NCBI RefSeq assembly: GCF_041080625.1
Contig: NZ_CP163518.1
Location: forward strand, 8,983,501 to 9,047,500
Direction: 5' to 3'
Length of the DNA stretch: 64,000 nucleotides
Source: Streptomyces sp. CG1
GTDB taxonomy: Bacteria > Actinomycetota > Actinomycetes > Streptomycetales > Streptomycetaceae
Shown here: piece after piece, positions 9,110-17,871 of the stretch
How positions within the stretch are numbered: the stretch's first letter is position 1
How the letters are laid out: the number at the start of each line of letters is the position of its first letter
Notes under the pieces: model-generated
Seen by the model: the letters and a program-made list of their open reading frames with translations, nothing else
What the model was told of the DNA's origin: nothing
The model's database searches: none
Program-made: the position numbers and the translations under genes

Positions 9110-10052
9110 CGTCGTCCTTCAGGATCACGGAGCGGCTGAGGTTGCGGGGACGGTCCGGGTTCATGCCCCGCGCCTGGGCGATGAGGACGGCGAGCCGCTG
9201 GGCGCGCACAAGGTCCGCCAGCGGATCGATGTCGCCCGCCGCGTCGCCGGAGCGCGCGACGAATGTGCCGCCAACGTGCTCCACGTCCTCCGCCAGCCCC
9301 TTGGGTACCGGGCCGAACACCCAGGTGGCGCGGCCGGGACCGGAGATGCTGATCGGTCCGTGCCGGTACTCCATGGCGGGGTAGGACTCGGTCCAGGCGC
9401 CCGCTGCCTCCCGCATCTTCAGCGCGGCCTCCAGGGCCAGACCATAGGTCCAGCCGGTGCCGAGGAACGTGAACTGCCCACCGCCGGTCAGCTCCTCACC
9501 CAGCGGTTCGGCGAGGGCCGTCTCCGCGTCGGCAATCGCGTCGGCAACCGGCCGCACGCCCACCGACAGAGCGCCTTCCGCCTCCAGATGGGCCCGCAGC
9601 AGCACCAGCGCGCTCGTGGCGAACCGGGTCTGGACGACCGACTCCTCGTCCGCGTAGTCCAGGACGGTGACGGTGCCGGCGACGTGCAGTACCGGCGTGG
9701 CCGGGTCCGCGGTCAGTGCACAGGTCGCCACGTTGCCCTTCAGCGCGCCGAGCACCTCCAGGACCTCGGTCGTCGTGCCGGACCTGGTGATGGTCAGGAC
9801 CCGGTCGTACGAGCGGTGGCCGGGGAACTCCGAGGCGGCGAACGCGTCGGTCTCGCCATGCCCTCCCGTTTCCCGCAACCGGGCGTAGGCGTGGGCCATG
9901 AACCACGAGGTGCCGCAGCCGATGACCGCGACACGCTCACCGCGACGGGGCAGCCCCTGCGAGAGGGAGACGCCCGCTGCGGCTGCTTGCCGCCAGACGC
10001 CCGGTTGTGAGGCGATCTCGGCCGAGGTGAGGGAGGCGTCCTGGACAGACAT
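9102..10052 (-). CDS. SIS-domain sugar isomerase/deaminase (AgaS/GlmS-isomerase-like)
   Basis: 316 residues. ATG at 10052 has a strong AAGGAG nine bases upstream. Two SIS domains are visible: the first with VIGCGTSW and ITRSGTTTE (substrate phosphate loop), the second with FLGTGWTYGLALEAALK and the EYRHGPI motif of GlmS-type isomerases. There is no glutaminase domain, as in AgaS, which converts galactosamine-6-phosphate to tagatose-6-phosphate plus ammonia. It lies between the importer and the kinases. The exact substrate is inferred. Confidence 0.87.
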   Translation of the reverse strand: MSVQDASLTSAEIASQPGVWRQAAAAGVSLSQGLPRRGERVAVIGCGTSWFMAHAYARLRETGGHGETDAFAASEFPGHRSYDRVLTITRSGTTTEVLEVLGALKGNVATCALTADPATPVLHVAGTVTVLDYADEESVVQTRFATSALVLLRAHLEAEGALSVGVRPVADAIADAETALAEPLGEELTGGGQFTFLGTGWTYGLALEAALKMREAAGAWTESYPAMEYRHGPISISGPGRATWVFGPVPKGLAEDVEHVGGTFVARSGDAAGDIDPLADLVRAQRLAVLIAQARGMNPDRPRNLSRSVILKDDDA

Positions 10053-10105
10053 GTGAGGGGTCTCCTTGGGAGGTGCGGATGGGCGGGCACCGGCGGACCG
10101 GCGGG

Positions 10106-11008
10106 CTACTTGACGGACCCGGCCGTCAGGCCTGAGACCACCTTGCGCTCGATGAAGGCGAAGAGGGCGACGACGGGCACGATGGCGATCACCGATCCGG
10201 CGAAGAGGTAGTTCCACTGCACGGTGTAGTTGCCGATGAAGCTGTTGATGCCGACGGTGAGCGGCTGGCTCTCCTGCACGGTCGACAAGGTCAGCCCCAT
10301 CACGAACTCGTTCCAGGCCGCGATGAATGTGAAGATCATCGCGGTCACCACGCCGGGCAGGGCAAGTGGCAGGGTGATCCGGACCAGCGCGCCGACGCGG
10401 CCCAGCCCGTCGATCATCGCGGACTCCTCGAGCGCCACCGGGATGGAGCCGATGTAGGCGGTCAGGATCCAGATGGCGAACGCCAGGTTGAACGCGGCGT
10501 TGCACAGGATCAGTGTCCACACCGAGTTGAGCATGCCGAGCTGGTAGAACTCGCGGTAGAGGCCGACCAGCAGGGACGTCGGCTGGAACATCTGGGTGAC
10601 CAGGACCAGCAGCAGGAACAGCCTGCGGCCGCGGTAGCGCATACGGGCCGTGTAGTACGCGGCCGGCAGGGCGACCAGCAGAACCAGCAGGGTGGAGCCG
10701 GCGGCGACGAGCAGGGTCACCCGCAGGTTCGCACCGAGGCTGGAGTCGTGCCACACGTCGATGAAGTTGGCCCACTCGAAGTGGTGGGGCAGGTACGACG
10801 GATCCCGCAGCTCGTCGGCCGGACGCAGCGCGGTGATCACCATCTCGGCGTACGGAAGCAGGAAGACGACGGCGAGCAGCCAGGCGACGGCCGCGACGAG
10901 GACGGTCCGTGGACGCGGTCCGCGGCGGGGCGGGACGGCATGGGGGGTGTGCGCAGGCCGGTGCGCGGCGGTGGCGCGGACGTCAGGGGCAGCGGTCTGC
11001 TGGGCCAT
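10106..11008 (-). CDS. Carbohydrate ABC transporter permease (MalG/UgpE type)
   Basis: 300 residues with six predicted TM segments. ATG at 11008 follows a GGAGGAG site and overlaps the previous gene's TGA by one base. The EAA loop (EESAMIDGLGRVGALVRITLP) sits before the last TM segments and would contact the ATPase. No ATP-binding subunit is encoded nearby, so it probably uses a shared MsiK-type ATPase, as many Streptomyces sugar importers do. The gene is 53 bases upstream of the SIS gene. Confidence 0.9.
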   Translation of the reverse strand: MAQQTAAPDVRATAAHRPAHTPHAVPPRRGPRPRTVLVAAVAWLLAVVFLLPYAEMVITALRPADELRDPSYLPHHFEWANFIDVWHDSSLGANLRVTLLVAAGSTLLVLLVALPAAYYTARMRYRGRRLFLLLVLVTQMFQPTSLLVGLYREFYQLGMLNSVWTLILCNAAFNLAFAIWILTAYIGSIPVALEESAMIDGLGRVGALVRITLPLALPGVVTAMIFTFIAAWNEFVMGLTLSTVQESQPLTVGINSFIGNYTVQWNYLFAGSVIAIVPVVALFAFIERKVVSGLTAGSVK

Positions 11009-11940
11009 CAGCTCTCCTCCTCGTTCCAGCGGCTGGCTTTGAGGAACGCGACCACCATGATCACGACAAGGGCGAAGTTGACGACGGACATGGCCGCGGA
11101 CTCGCCGATGTCGGAGTCCTTCAACTGGTACATGAAGACGGTGGAGGTGGATGTGTCGCTGCCCGGACCACCGTGGGTCATGCTCCAGATGATGGGGAAG
11201 GAGTTGAAGACGTTGATCAGGTTGATCACCACGCCCACGAGGAAGGCCGGCCGCAGCAGAGGCAGGGTGATCCGCCAGTAGGTCTGCCAGGTGCCGCTGC
11301 CGTCCACACGGCTCGCCTCGTACACCTCCTCCGGCACGGTCTGCAGACCGGCCAGCAACGTGTACGTGGTGAACGGCAGGGAGACGAAGACCGCGACGGA
11401 CATCATCCACGGCCAGGCCGTGTCCGGCTCGCCGAGCCAGTCCTTCGGCCCGTCGATCAGGCCCAGGTCGGTCATGGCGGTGTTGAGGACGCCGGCGGTC
11501 TGGTTCAGCATCCACTTGAAACCGATGGCCGTCATGACCACCGAGGCGGCCCACGGGGCGATCAGCGCCCAGCGGGTGACGCGCCGGCCCGGGAACCTCT
11601 GGTGGAACAGCTGCGCCAGTGCCAGCGACAGCACCATCGTCAGTGCGACCACGACGAGGGTCCAGATGACGGTGGCGAGGAGCACGGAGGGGAGCGAGGA
11701 CTCGTCGAACAGCTTGCGGTACTTGTCGAGTCCGGCCGAGCCCCGGGTGAAGCCGCTGATGCTGATGCGCAGGAACGAGGTCCGCACCATCTCGACGACG
11801 GGCCAGACGACGACCAGCAGGATGAGCAGGACGGCGGGGCCGATCCAGGGCAGCGGTCCGAGCCGGGCGAACCCCGAGCGCCGGGACGCTCGGACGCTTC
11901 GGGCCGCGCGGTCCGGCGAGGTGGACGAGTGGGTGGACAC
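11008..11940 (-). CDS. Carbohydrate ABC transporter permease (MalF/UgpA type)
   Basis: 310 residues with about six TM segments, the first near residues 31-52. The EAA-loop sequence YEASRVDGSGTWQTYWRITLP marks the ATPase contact. It pairs with the downstream permease, and the genes overlap by one base. It is 39 bases downstream of the binding-protein gene, in the same operon. Confidence 0.9.
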   Translation of the reverse strand: MSTHSSTSPDRAARSVRASRRSGFARLGPLPWIGPAVLLILLVVVWPVVEMVRTSFLRISISGFTRGSAGLDKYRKLFDESSLPSVLLATVIWTLVVVALTMVLSLALAQLFHQRFPGRRVTRWALIAPWAASVVMTAIGFKWMLNQTAGVLNTAMTDLGLIDGPKDWLGEPDTAWPWMMSVAVFVSLPFTTYTLLAGLQTVPEEVYEASRVDGSGTWQTYWRITLPLLRPAFLVGVVINLINVFNSFPIIWSMTHGGPGSDTSTSTVFMYQLKDSDIGESAAMSVVNFALVVIMVVAFLKASRWNEEES

Positions 11941-11979
11941 GAGGGCCTTCCGGTGTCTGCGGTGGGGTGGGCGAGCCGA

Positions 11980-13245
11980 CTACTTCCGGTCGGCGACCGT
12001 GGCCTCGGCCGACTTCTGCAGGTCGCCCAGGACCTTGGCGGGGTCACCGCTGACGGCGGTGCCGCCGTTCTTCTTGATGTCCGCGGAGACGGCGTCCCAG
12101 GTGGTGTCGCCCAGCGGGTAGAAGACGGCGTTCGGCAGCAGGCTGAAGAAGGGCTGCAGGTCCTTGTGCTTGCCGTTGCCCCGCATCTCGTCGAGCGTGT
12201 CCTTGGTGACCGGCATCAGGTCGTAGGTCTCGTCGAACTTCAGCGTGTTCTCCTTGGAGTACGCGAAGTCGAGGAACTTCTTGATCTGTTCCTTGTGGCC
12301 GTTGTCCTTGAACGCCATCATCCAGTCCGCCACACCGAGCGTGGACCGCAGGACGCCGCTCCTGCCCGGAATGGGTGCCACCCCGTAGTCGACCTTGCCG
12401 TCCTTCGCCATCTGGATCAGCGAAGGGTGGCCGTTGAGCATGGCGGCCTTGCCTGCTGCGAAGTCGGCGAAGGCGGTCTTGCGGTCGGTGGTGGCCGGGT
12501 GGGCGTAGGTGAGGCCCGGGCCGACGAGGTTGGACTTCAGCCACGTCAAGGTGTCGACGTTCTGCCGGCTGTTCAGGGCGTACTTCCCGGTCGAATCGGT
12601 GTATCCGCCGCCGTCGCCCAGCTCCCAGATCAGGCTCTCGCCCTGGGCCTCCTCGGGACCGAGCGGGAGCGCGTACGGGGTGACACCGGGGACCTTCGCC
12701 TTGATCTTCTGGGCGTCCGCGGTGAGCTCGGTCCAGGTCTTGGGCGCCTGGTCGATTCCTGCCTGCTTGAAGACCGCCTTGTTGTAGAACAGGGCACGGG
12801 CGGAGGAGACGAAGGGGATGCCGTACTGGACGCCCTTGACCTCGCCCGCCTTGGCGAAGCCAGGGATGAGGTCGCTGCGGGTCTTGACCGACAGCACGTC
12901 CTGCGCGGGGTACAGCAGGTCGTCGGCGACCTTGTCGGCGTACCCGCCCGTCTGCAGGATGTCGGGCATGTCGCCGCTCTGGATCATGGTCTTGACCTGG
13001 GCGTCGATGTCATTCCAGTTGATGACCTGGACATCGACTTTGATCTTGGGGTTCGCGGCCGTGAATCTCTTGGCCACGTCCTTCCAGTAGAGGGATGAAC
13101 TGTTGGACGCCTTGTCGCCGTAATCCGCCGCGACGAGCTTCAGCGTCACCTTCCCGTTTCCCTCTCCGCCGCCCCCACCGCACGCGGAGAGGGCGAGCGC
13201 GCCCACCACGCAGGCACCGGACAGTGCGAGTACGCGCTTGTTCAT
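11980..13245 (-). CDS. Extracellular solute-binding lipoprotein of a sugar ABC importer
   Basis: 421 residues from ATG at 13245. The signal sequence ends in a lipobox (ALSACGGGG), so it is anchored outside the membrane by a lipidated cysteine. The remainder is a family 1 (UgpB/MalE-like) binding protein with recognisable segments such as FVSSARALFYNKAVFKQAG and GWRSTLG-like lobes. It is the first gene of the seven-gene minus-strand operon. Ligand: presumably a galactosamine- or galactose-containing sugar, from context only. Confidence 0.9.
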   Translation of the reverse strand: MNKRVLALSGACVVGALALSACGGGGGEGNGKVTLKLVAADYGDKASNSSSLYWKDVAKRFTAANPKIKVDVQVINWNDIDAQVKTMIQSGDMPDILQTGGYADKVADDLLYPAQDVLSVKTRSDLIPGFAKAGEVKGVQYGIPFVSSARALFYNKAVFKQAGIDQAPKTWTELTADAQKIKAKVPGVTPYALPLGPEEAQGESLIWELGDGGGYTDSTGKYALNSRQNVDTLTWLKSNLVGPGLTYAHPATTDRKTAFADFAAGKAAMLNGHPSLIQMAKDGKVDYGVAPIPGRSGVLRSTLGVADWMMAFKDNGHKEQIKKFLDFAYSKENTLKFDETYDLMPVTKDTLDEMRGNGKHKDLQPFFSLLPNAVFYPLGDTTWDAVSADIKKNGGTAVSGDPAKVLGDLQKSAEATVADRK

Positions 13246-13688
13246 GACATGGACCGCCTCTTCACGAACCTGTAGTGGCCCCTGCTGGCCCCTGCCGCAG
13301 GACTCATGCACGGCACGGTGACGCACGAACAGCTCAGATGTCAATAGTTGTTCACTTCACCCGGCTTTCAATCAGAAATGAGCAGTCTGGCGGAACGGTC
13401 CAGGCAGTAGATCCAGGTAGGCGGGGTTTCGCCGTGCACGCTCCGCGGTGTTCGGACGATCGAAGTGCGCTGACTGAGGAGAAGGCCACCGAGGACGACA
13501 CCGACGGCTTCGGCGTCGCGCCGATGTGCCGCGCACCCTTGTCGTGAACCCGGGATGATCGCCGGGCTTTCTGATCTCCCCACGGCGGGCTGAAACTCGG
13601 CAGCGACAGGCAGAGCGCCCAGACGCTTGGTCACCACGGACTCGGTCACACACTCTTCAGCCGGATCAGCCACCCGCGACATACGGGA
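13246..13688. other. Intergenic region holding the probable promoter of the ABC/catabolic operon
   Basis: No convincing gene. 13330-13385 is AT-richer and contains TCAATAGTTGTTCACTTCAC, the interrupted repeat TTTC-AATCA-GAAA (13367-13379) and GAGCAG (13380-13385). The 15-mer ACGATCGAAGTGCGC at 13456-13470 also occurs before the DeoR gene. The part nearest the sigma-like gene shows nothing recognisable. Confidence 0.4.
13456..13470. promoter_or_regulatory. Second copy of the candidate 15-mer operator
   Basis: An exact copy of the 15-mer at 2793-2807. It lies about 210 bases upstream of the binding-protein start on the opposite strand. Confidence 0.25.
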
Positions 13689-14813
13689 CTAGCAGCCGGA
13701 AGGCCGTACTTCGAGCACGACACCGGCGGCGGTGGCCATGAGCAAGATCACCACAAGGGTGCGCCGCGCTGCGGGGGACCACTCGAGTACGGCACCGGCG
13801 GCGGTGGCCATGAGCAAGATCGCCGCATGGGTGCCCCGTGCTGCGAGGGGCCGCTCACGCCACGTTGCGGGCGGCCACCCGGGCCAGGTCGCTTGTGCCC
13901 GGCCGGGACCGAAGAGCCCGTCGGCGCCAGTCCTGCGGCGCGGTGCGGACTTCAGCGGTTGCTGCCGAGGGGCGCCCGGCAGGGTGCCGCCGCTGGTCTC
14001 GGGCCTCGTGTCCGCCGGACCCGACAGTGCGTTCTTGTGCCCGCGATATGCCTCGCCCGGCCACCATCCCAGCAGTCGCCGGGGCAACTCGTTGGCCAGG
14101 TGGGACCGAAGGAGGTTCAGCCGGGTGCGTACGGTTCGGCAGGTGGCGCAATTGCGCAGATGGGCGTAGGCGTCGCCGTGCAACGGCAGGTAGGCGGAGA
14201 TCAGGACGTCCTCTCCGTGCACCAGGCAGTCGGTGTGGCCGCCCTGCTGCAGATGGGCGGCGGCCTGGGCCCGGCGCAACGCCGCCAGCGCGGATCGGCA
14301 CCGGCTGGGCAACTGGGCACGGGGCAGCCCCGTCACGCCGGCCACCGCGTCCGGAGATTCGTACTCGATCTGTGTGTGCCAGAGGAGGCACCGGTCGACG
14401 GCGGGCAGCCGCTGGTAGGACTGTACGAGTCCGCAGTCGTCGTCCATGGGCCACAGCGCGCCGTACGACACCCACATGCGGAATCCGGAAGACAGCTGGC
14501 CGGGATCGATCTCGACGGCCGCGCGGCGCACCGAGGTCAGCAGTTCCACGCGCAGGCAGGTGCCATGCAGGCCGGTCGCGGCGCGCGACCCTCTGGACAC
14601 CTGACCACGCAGTCGTGAGAAGGCGTGCGCCGACAGGTATCTTGCCAGCTCGGGCTCGGCAACGCAGGTCAGTGCGTACGCGTGGACGGCGGCGGCATGG
14701 CGGTGCCGGACGGCCTCGAACCAAGGGATCCGATCCAGGTCGACCGCTCGCAACAGGACGTGGTCGCCGGGGAGTTGGACACTTGACGGCAGGCGGGGGG
14801 TGGCAGTGTGCAT
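13689..14813 (-). CDS. Sigma-factor-like protein with ZAS motif and duplicated membrane segment; sensor domain missing
   Basis: 374 residues, a paralogue of 1043-2524. Shared features: HRHAAAVHAYALTC (region 2-like), FRMWVSYGALWPMDDD, a region 4-like helix-turn-helix, the H-x3-C-x2-C zinc motif (HLRNCATC) and RRLLGWWPGEAY. The extracellular carbohydrate-binding part of the paralogue is absent. The C-terminus instead has two tandem 24-residue units, each carrying ILLMATAAG. It is likely a truncated derivative; whether it still acts as a sigma or anti-sigma factor is unknown. Confidence 0.7.
   Translation of the reverse strand: MHTATPRLPSSVQLPGDHVLLRAVDLDRIPWFEAVRHRHAAAVHAYALTCVAEPELARYLSAHAFSRLRGQVSRGSRAATGLHGTCLRVELLTSVRRAAVEIDPGQLSSGFRMWVSYGALWPMDDDCGLVQSYQRLPAVDRCLLWHTQIEYESPDAVAGVTGLPRAQLPSRCRSALAALRRAQAAAHLQQGGHTDCLVHGEDVLISAYLPLHGDAYAHLRNCATCRTVRTRLNLLRSHLANELPRRLLGWWPGEAYRGHKNALSGPADTRPETSGGTLPGAPRQQPLKSAPRRRTGADGLFGPGRAQATWPGWPPATWRERPLAARGTHAAILLMATAAGAVLEWSPAARRTLVVILLMATAAGVVLEVRPSGC
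13710..13853. repeat. 72-bp tandem duplication inside the sigma-like gene
   Basis: Two adjacent copies of a 72-bp unit (13710-13781 and 13782-13853). The shared core is CGGCGGCGGTGGCCATGAGC. The duplication is in frame and doubles the membrane segment. Confidence 0.85.
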
Positions 14814-15245
14814 GGCTGTTCTCCGGGGGAAACGTACACGGCCCGATCTGGTTCATGGTGTCCGACGGAGCGGAGTCACCGCGGTGGCTGCTCCAAGTGC
14901 GACAAGAAACGGGGCTCTTGAACGCCTGGCCGGGTCTTCTCGGCCCAGCGGATGATCCCCCCGCACCTTCGTCGCGGCTTCACTGCGTCCCGTCCGGTGG
15001 CGAGCCGCACGAGGCCCGCCGCGTATGTGGCTGACTCGGCTCAGGGCGCGAGACGAGCTTCATCGTCGGCGGATAGCGGATAGCGGATAGCGGATAGCAG
15101 GCAGCAGGGGAGCGTAGGGCAGTTCAAAGCAGGGGTTCCGAGGCAGGGAGCAAGGCGCCGACGACCGTTCGGCTCATCGGCCTCGCATGGGGATACCGGT
15201 CGTGACGACAGTGTCGTCGGGCGGTCATCGCGGCCTCCGCCGGAA
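14814..15245. other. Intergenic region with heptamer repeat
   Basis: No supported gene in this stretch between two minus-strand regulators. Apart from the tandem GGATAGC repeat it shows nothing recognisable. Confidence 0.5.
15071..15098. repeat. Tandem heptamer (GGATAGC)x4
   Basis: Four perfect head-to-tail copies of GGATAGC in an otherwise gene-free stretch. It may vary in copy number by slippage. Confidence 0.9.
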
Positions 15246-16055
15246 TCAGCGGCTGCGCAGGGCCAGTTCCAGTGCGAGGCAGGTGTCTGGATCGGACAGG
15301 GCCTGTCCGAGCAGGGCGCGCAGTCGGCGCATGCGGTAGCGCACCGTCTGCGGGTGGACGTTCAGTGCCCGGGCGACCTCCGGCGCGGCACGCCACTGGA
15401 GCCATGCCAGCAGCGTGGCCTCCAACTGCTCCCGGCGCAGCGGAGTGCACCGGTTCAGCGGTTCCAGCAGGGCCGCGGCGAGTGATTCCGCGACCTTCCG
15501 GTTGTGCGCGAGGATCCAGCCGGCCGGATGGTCCGCGGCGTGGTGGACACCTTGCGCGGTCCGTCCCAGCTCCGTCAGCACATGCTCCGCCCAGCGCAGC
15601 GACGTTCCGGCGAGTGCGAGGGGGACGTTCGGGCCGACGACGGCCGGGGAGCCGCAGAAAGCGGTACCGAGTGCGCCGGCCGCGTTGCTGCCGGGGCCGG
15701 ATTCGGACGCGGCGACGAGCACACGTACCCGGTCCACGGACACCTGCCGCAACACGCGACAGCCGTTGGGGACATGGATGCTCGCACGGATGTCGCGGGA
15801 GACGACCGCCTGCACAAACTGGGGCAGCGGCCAGCGGGCGGCGGCCGCCAGGTGTTCCAGGTCGGCTTGCTGGAACGTTTCTTCAGTGGTGAGGGCCGCG
15901 AACAGACGCTGCCGGGCGGCGCACAGCTCACCGCCGGAGGGTGGTGCCGACGGATGGGGGGAGGCGTCCTCGGGGCCGCCCTTCGACAGGCGGGTGAGGC
16001 GGGGCATGGGGACAGGGCGTGGGAACAGTGGGGGCTCCCTGGTGTGGCCGGTCAT
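15246..16055 (-). CDS. PucR/CdaR-type helix-turn-helix regulator
   Basis: 269 residues. The C-terminal domain (about residues 200-265) is the PucR helix-turn-helix: LLAWLQWRAAPEVARALNVH and PQTVRYRMRRLRALLG, ending SDPDTCLALELALR. The N-terminal part lacks a recognisable ligand-binding domain and may be a degenerate GGDEF-like module. It is probably cytoplasmic. ATG 16055 is kept as start; an internal ATG at 16007 is possible. Target genes are unknown. Confidence 0.8.
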   Translation of the reverse strand: MTGHTREPPLFPRPVPMPRLTRLSKGGPEDASPHPSAPPSGGELCAARQRLFAALTTEETFQQADLEHLAAAARWPLPQFVQAVVSRDIRASIHVPNGCRVLRQVSVDRVRVLVAASESGPGSNAAGALGTAFCGSPAVVGPNVPLALAGTSLRWAEHVLTELGRTAQGVHHAADHPAGWILAHNRKVAESLAAALLEPLNRCTPLRREQLEATLLAWLQWRAAPEVARALNVHPQTVRYRMRRLRALLGQALSDPDTCLALELALRSR

Positions 16056-16165
16056 GGGGTGGTGCCATTACCTCAGGCCTCGGTACGCACTGCCAGCGGT
16101 CGCGGGACGCGCCGTGTTGAATGTGTTGAACGTCCGGGTGTGCCTCAGGGAAGGCAGGACCGCCG

Positions 16166-17560
16166 TCAATGGCCGTAGGGGCGTGGGCGTGCCGGCGCCG
16201 GGCCCTGCGGCAGCAGGCCCCGCGCCTGCTCCAGCAGATCGATGGCCGGCCTGGCGCGGCCGAAGGCGCCGACCTGGCGCAGCAACTCCTCCAGTCCGCC
16301 CGCCATGTCGGCGCTGCGGAGCAGGGAGAACTCGCCGAGGAGCCGCCTGAGCGTGGCACATCCTTCCTCCAGGCGCCCCAGCCGGAGCTGGGCATGGGCC
16401 GTGCTCAGCATGAGGACGGCGCGGAAGCGGCGGTCCGTCGGCGGGACGTGCCGCAGTGATGTGCGCAGCAGCGGCAGCACCTTGCCGGGCCGGTGGTGAA
16501 AGGCAAGGACCTGAGCCCGCTGCCAGTGGTACACGGCCAGCTGCCACTCGGAGGTGGTGCAGCGGGACAGGTTCTGCTGGGTGGCGTCCAGGCAGCGCTG
16601 GGCGGCGCGCACATCGTCGACGGCTGCATACGCCATCGCGAACTCGCCCTGGGCGAAGGAGACCGTGTCCGGAGCACAGGCGGTGAGCAGGACCTGGGCC
16701 GAGTCGGCCAGGTGCGCCGCCTTGCGGTACTGGCCCAGATCAAGCGCCAGCGTGGCCGCCCTGGCCAGTACCGTGACGTACATCGTCCGGTCGTCCGCGC
16801 CTCGGGCCAGCTGAGCCGCGATGCACATGTAGCGCTGGGCGAAACCGTAGTGGCCGTTCTCGAAGTGCATCAGCGCCAGCCGCAGCGTCAGTTCCGCGGC
16901 CCGGGACATGAGGGCCGTACGCACTCCGTCGGCCATGGGGGAACGCAGCCAGACGGCCACGTCGTCCGCGAGGCAGGCGGCGAGCGCGCTGGTGCCGTGG
17001 CCGCCGCCGAACGCGTCCCAGACCTCGTGGTAGAACCGGCCGATGGCTTCCAGGGCATCGACCTCACTTGCCCCGATCCGCCAGGACGGACCTGCGGTGG
17101 GCGGCCGGTGCGCCGGGCCGCGAAGGCAGATGCCGCCCGCGCCGCCGTCCTCCGCCCAGTCCGTCGACGGCCAGTCCTCGGCCAGGAGGGTCCGGCGCAT
17201 CGACTCCCTGAGCGCGGGGTCGAGGTGAGCCTCTCTGAGTTCTCCGAGGTTCGCCGTGGGATCGGACACTCCCGGCAGCGCGGCTCCCGGCGCGCCCGGG
17301 GGCGCGAGTCCGGTGTCCTTGACGGTGACGGTCCGGCCGAGCTTGCGCGAGAACGCCTCCGCAGCCAGCTCAGGGACAGGCGGCCGGGGACAGGCGCCCC
17401 GGACCCAGTGGGCGACGGTCGTCCGGTCGTAGCGCAGCCGGAGCCCGGACGAAGCACCGAGGGTGTTGACAGCGCGAGCCAGCGCATCGTAGGTCCAGTC
17501 CGACTCGCGGATCAGCTCGCGCAGCCGGTCGTTCGGAGTGCGGGGATCGGTTCTGCTCAT
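16166..17560 (-). CDS. XRE-like DNA-binding protein with TPR-type repeats
   Basis: 464 residues from ATG 17560. The N-terminal 75 residues (LRELIRESDWTYDALARAVN, RYDRTTVAHWVRG) are the helix-turn-helix common in Streptomyces regulators. The remaining about 270 residues are alpha-helical repeats resembling tetratricopeptide repeats (for example HFENGHYGFAQRYMCIAAQL, LDLGQYRKAAHLADSAQ). Such proteins are often developmental or antibiotic regulators with a peptide or protein partner. The role here is unknown. Confidence 0.8.
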   Translation of the reverse strand: MSRTDPRTPNDRLRELIRESDWTYDALARAVNTLGASSGLRLRYDRTTVAHWVRGACPRPPVPELAAEAFSRKLGRTVTVKDTGLAPPGAPGAALPGVSDPTANLGELREAHLDPALRESMRRTLLAEDWPSTDWAEDGGAGGICLRGPAHRPPTAGPSWRIGASEVDALEAIGRFYHEVWDAFGGGHGTSALAACLADDVAVWLRSPMADGVRTALMSRAAELTLRLALMHFENGHYGFAQRYMCIAAQLARGADDRTMYVTVLARAATLALDLGQYRKAAHLADSAQVLLTACAPDTVSFAQGEFAMAYAAVDDVRAAQRCLDATQQNLSRCTTSEWQLAVYHWQRAQVLAFHHRPGKVLPLLRTSLRHVPPTDRRFRAVLMLSTAHAQLRLGRLEEGCATLRRLLGEFSLLRSADMAGGLEELLRQVGAFGRARPAIDLLEQARGLLPQGPAPARPRPYGH

Positions 17561-17871
17561 GGCCAGTCCTGTGGGGGAGAACGGCGTCGGAAGCGGATGC
17601 ACGAGCTACCGCACGCCCTGACGGGCTTGCGGATAGTGATGTTCCATGAATTCTTCGGTGGTCTCCTGCTGCCGGAGCACGCCCACCGTCTGCGACGATT
17701 ATCTAGGTCTGTCAAGCCTTGGTGCTCGTCCGGCCGCTTCCGATGCTTGACCTGCGTGTTTCACCTGCGGTGATGTCCGGATCATGATCGAAACCACGAA
17801 AGTGCCCTCTGAACTGCAATGATGAGGGTTGTCCAAGGTCTCCGTCAGCCCGGCAGCGAGGCACTTTCCAT
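17561..17871. other. Gene-free region next to IS1380-like remnant
   Basis: No gene seen. The stretch 17790-17830 (ACCACGAAAGTGCCCTCTGA) resembles sequence near the ends of IS1380-type elements, so the element's left end probably lies here. No terminal inverted repeat could be confirmed. Confidence 0.35.

Noticed and set aside
10909..13098. 729-codon plus-strand frame over the ABC operon
   Set aside because: It is antisense to the binding protein and permease genes and has a low-complexity Gly/Val/Asp composition.
13368..13682. 104-codon minus-strand frame upstream of the ABC operon
   Set aside because: It overlaps the probable promoter region, has no motif and no convincing start; treated as non-coding.
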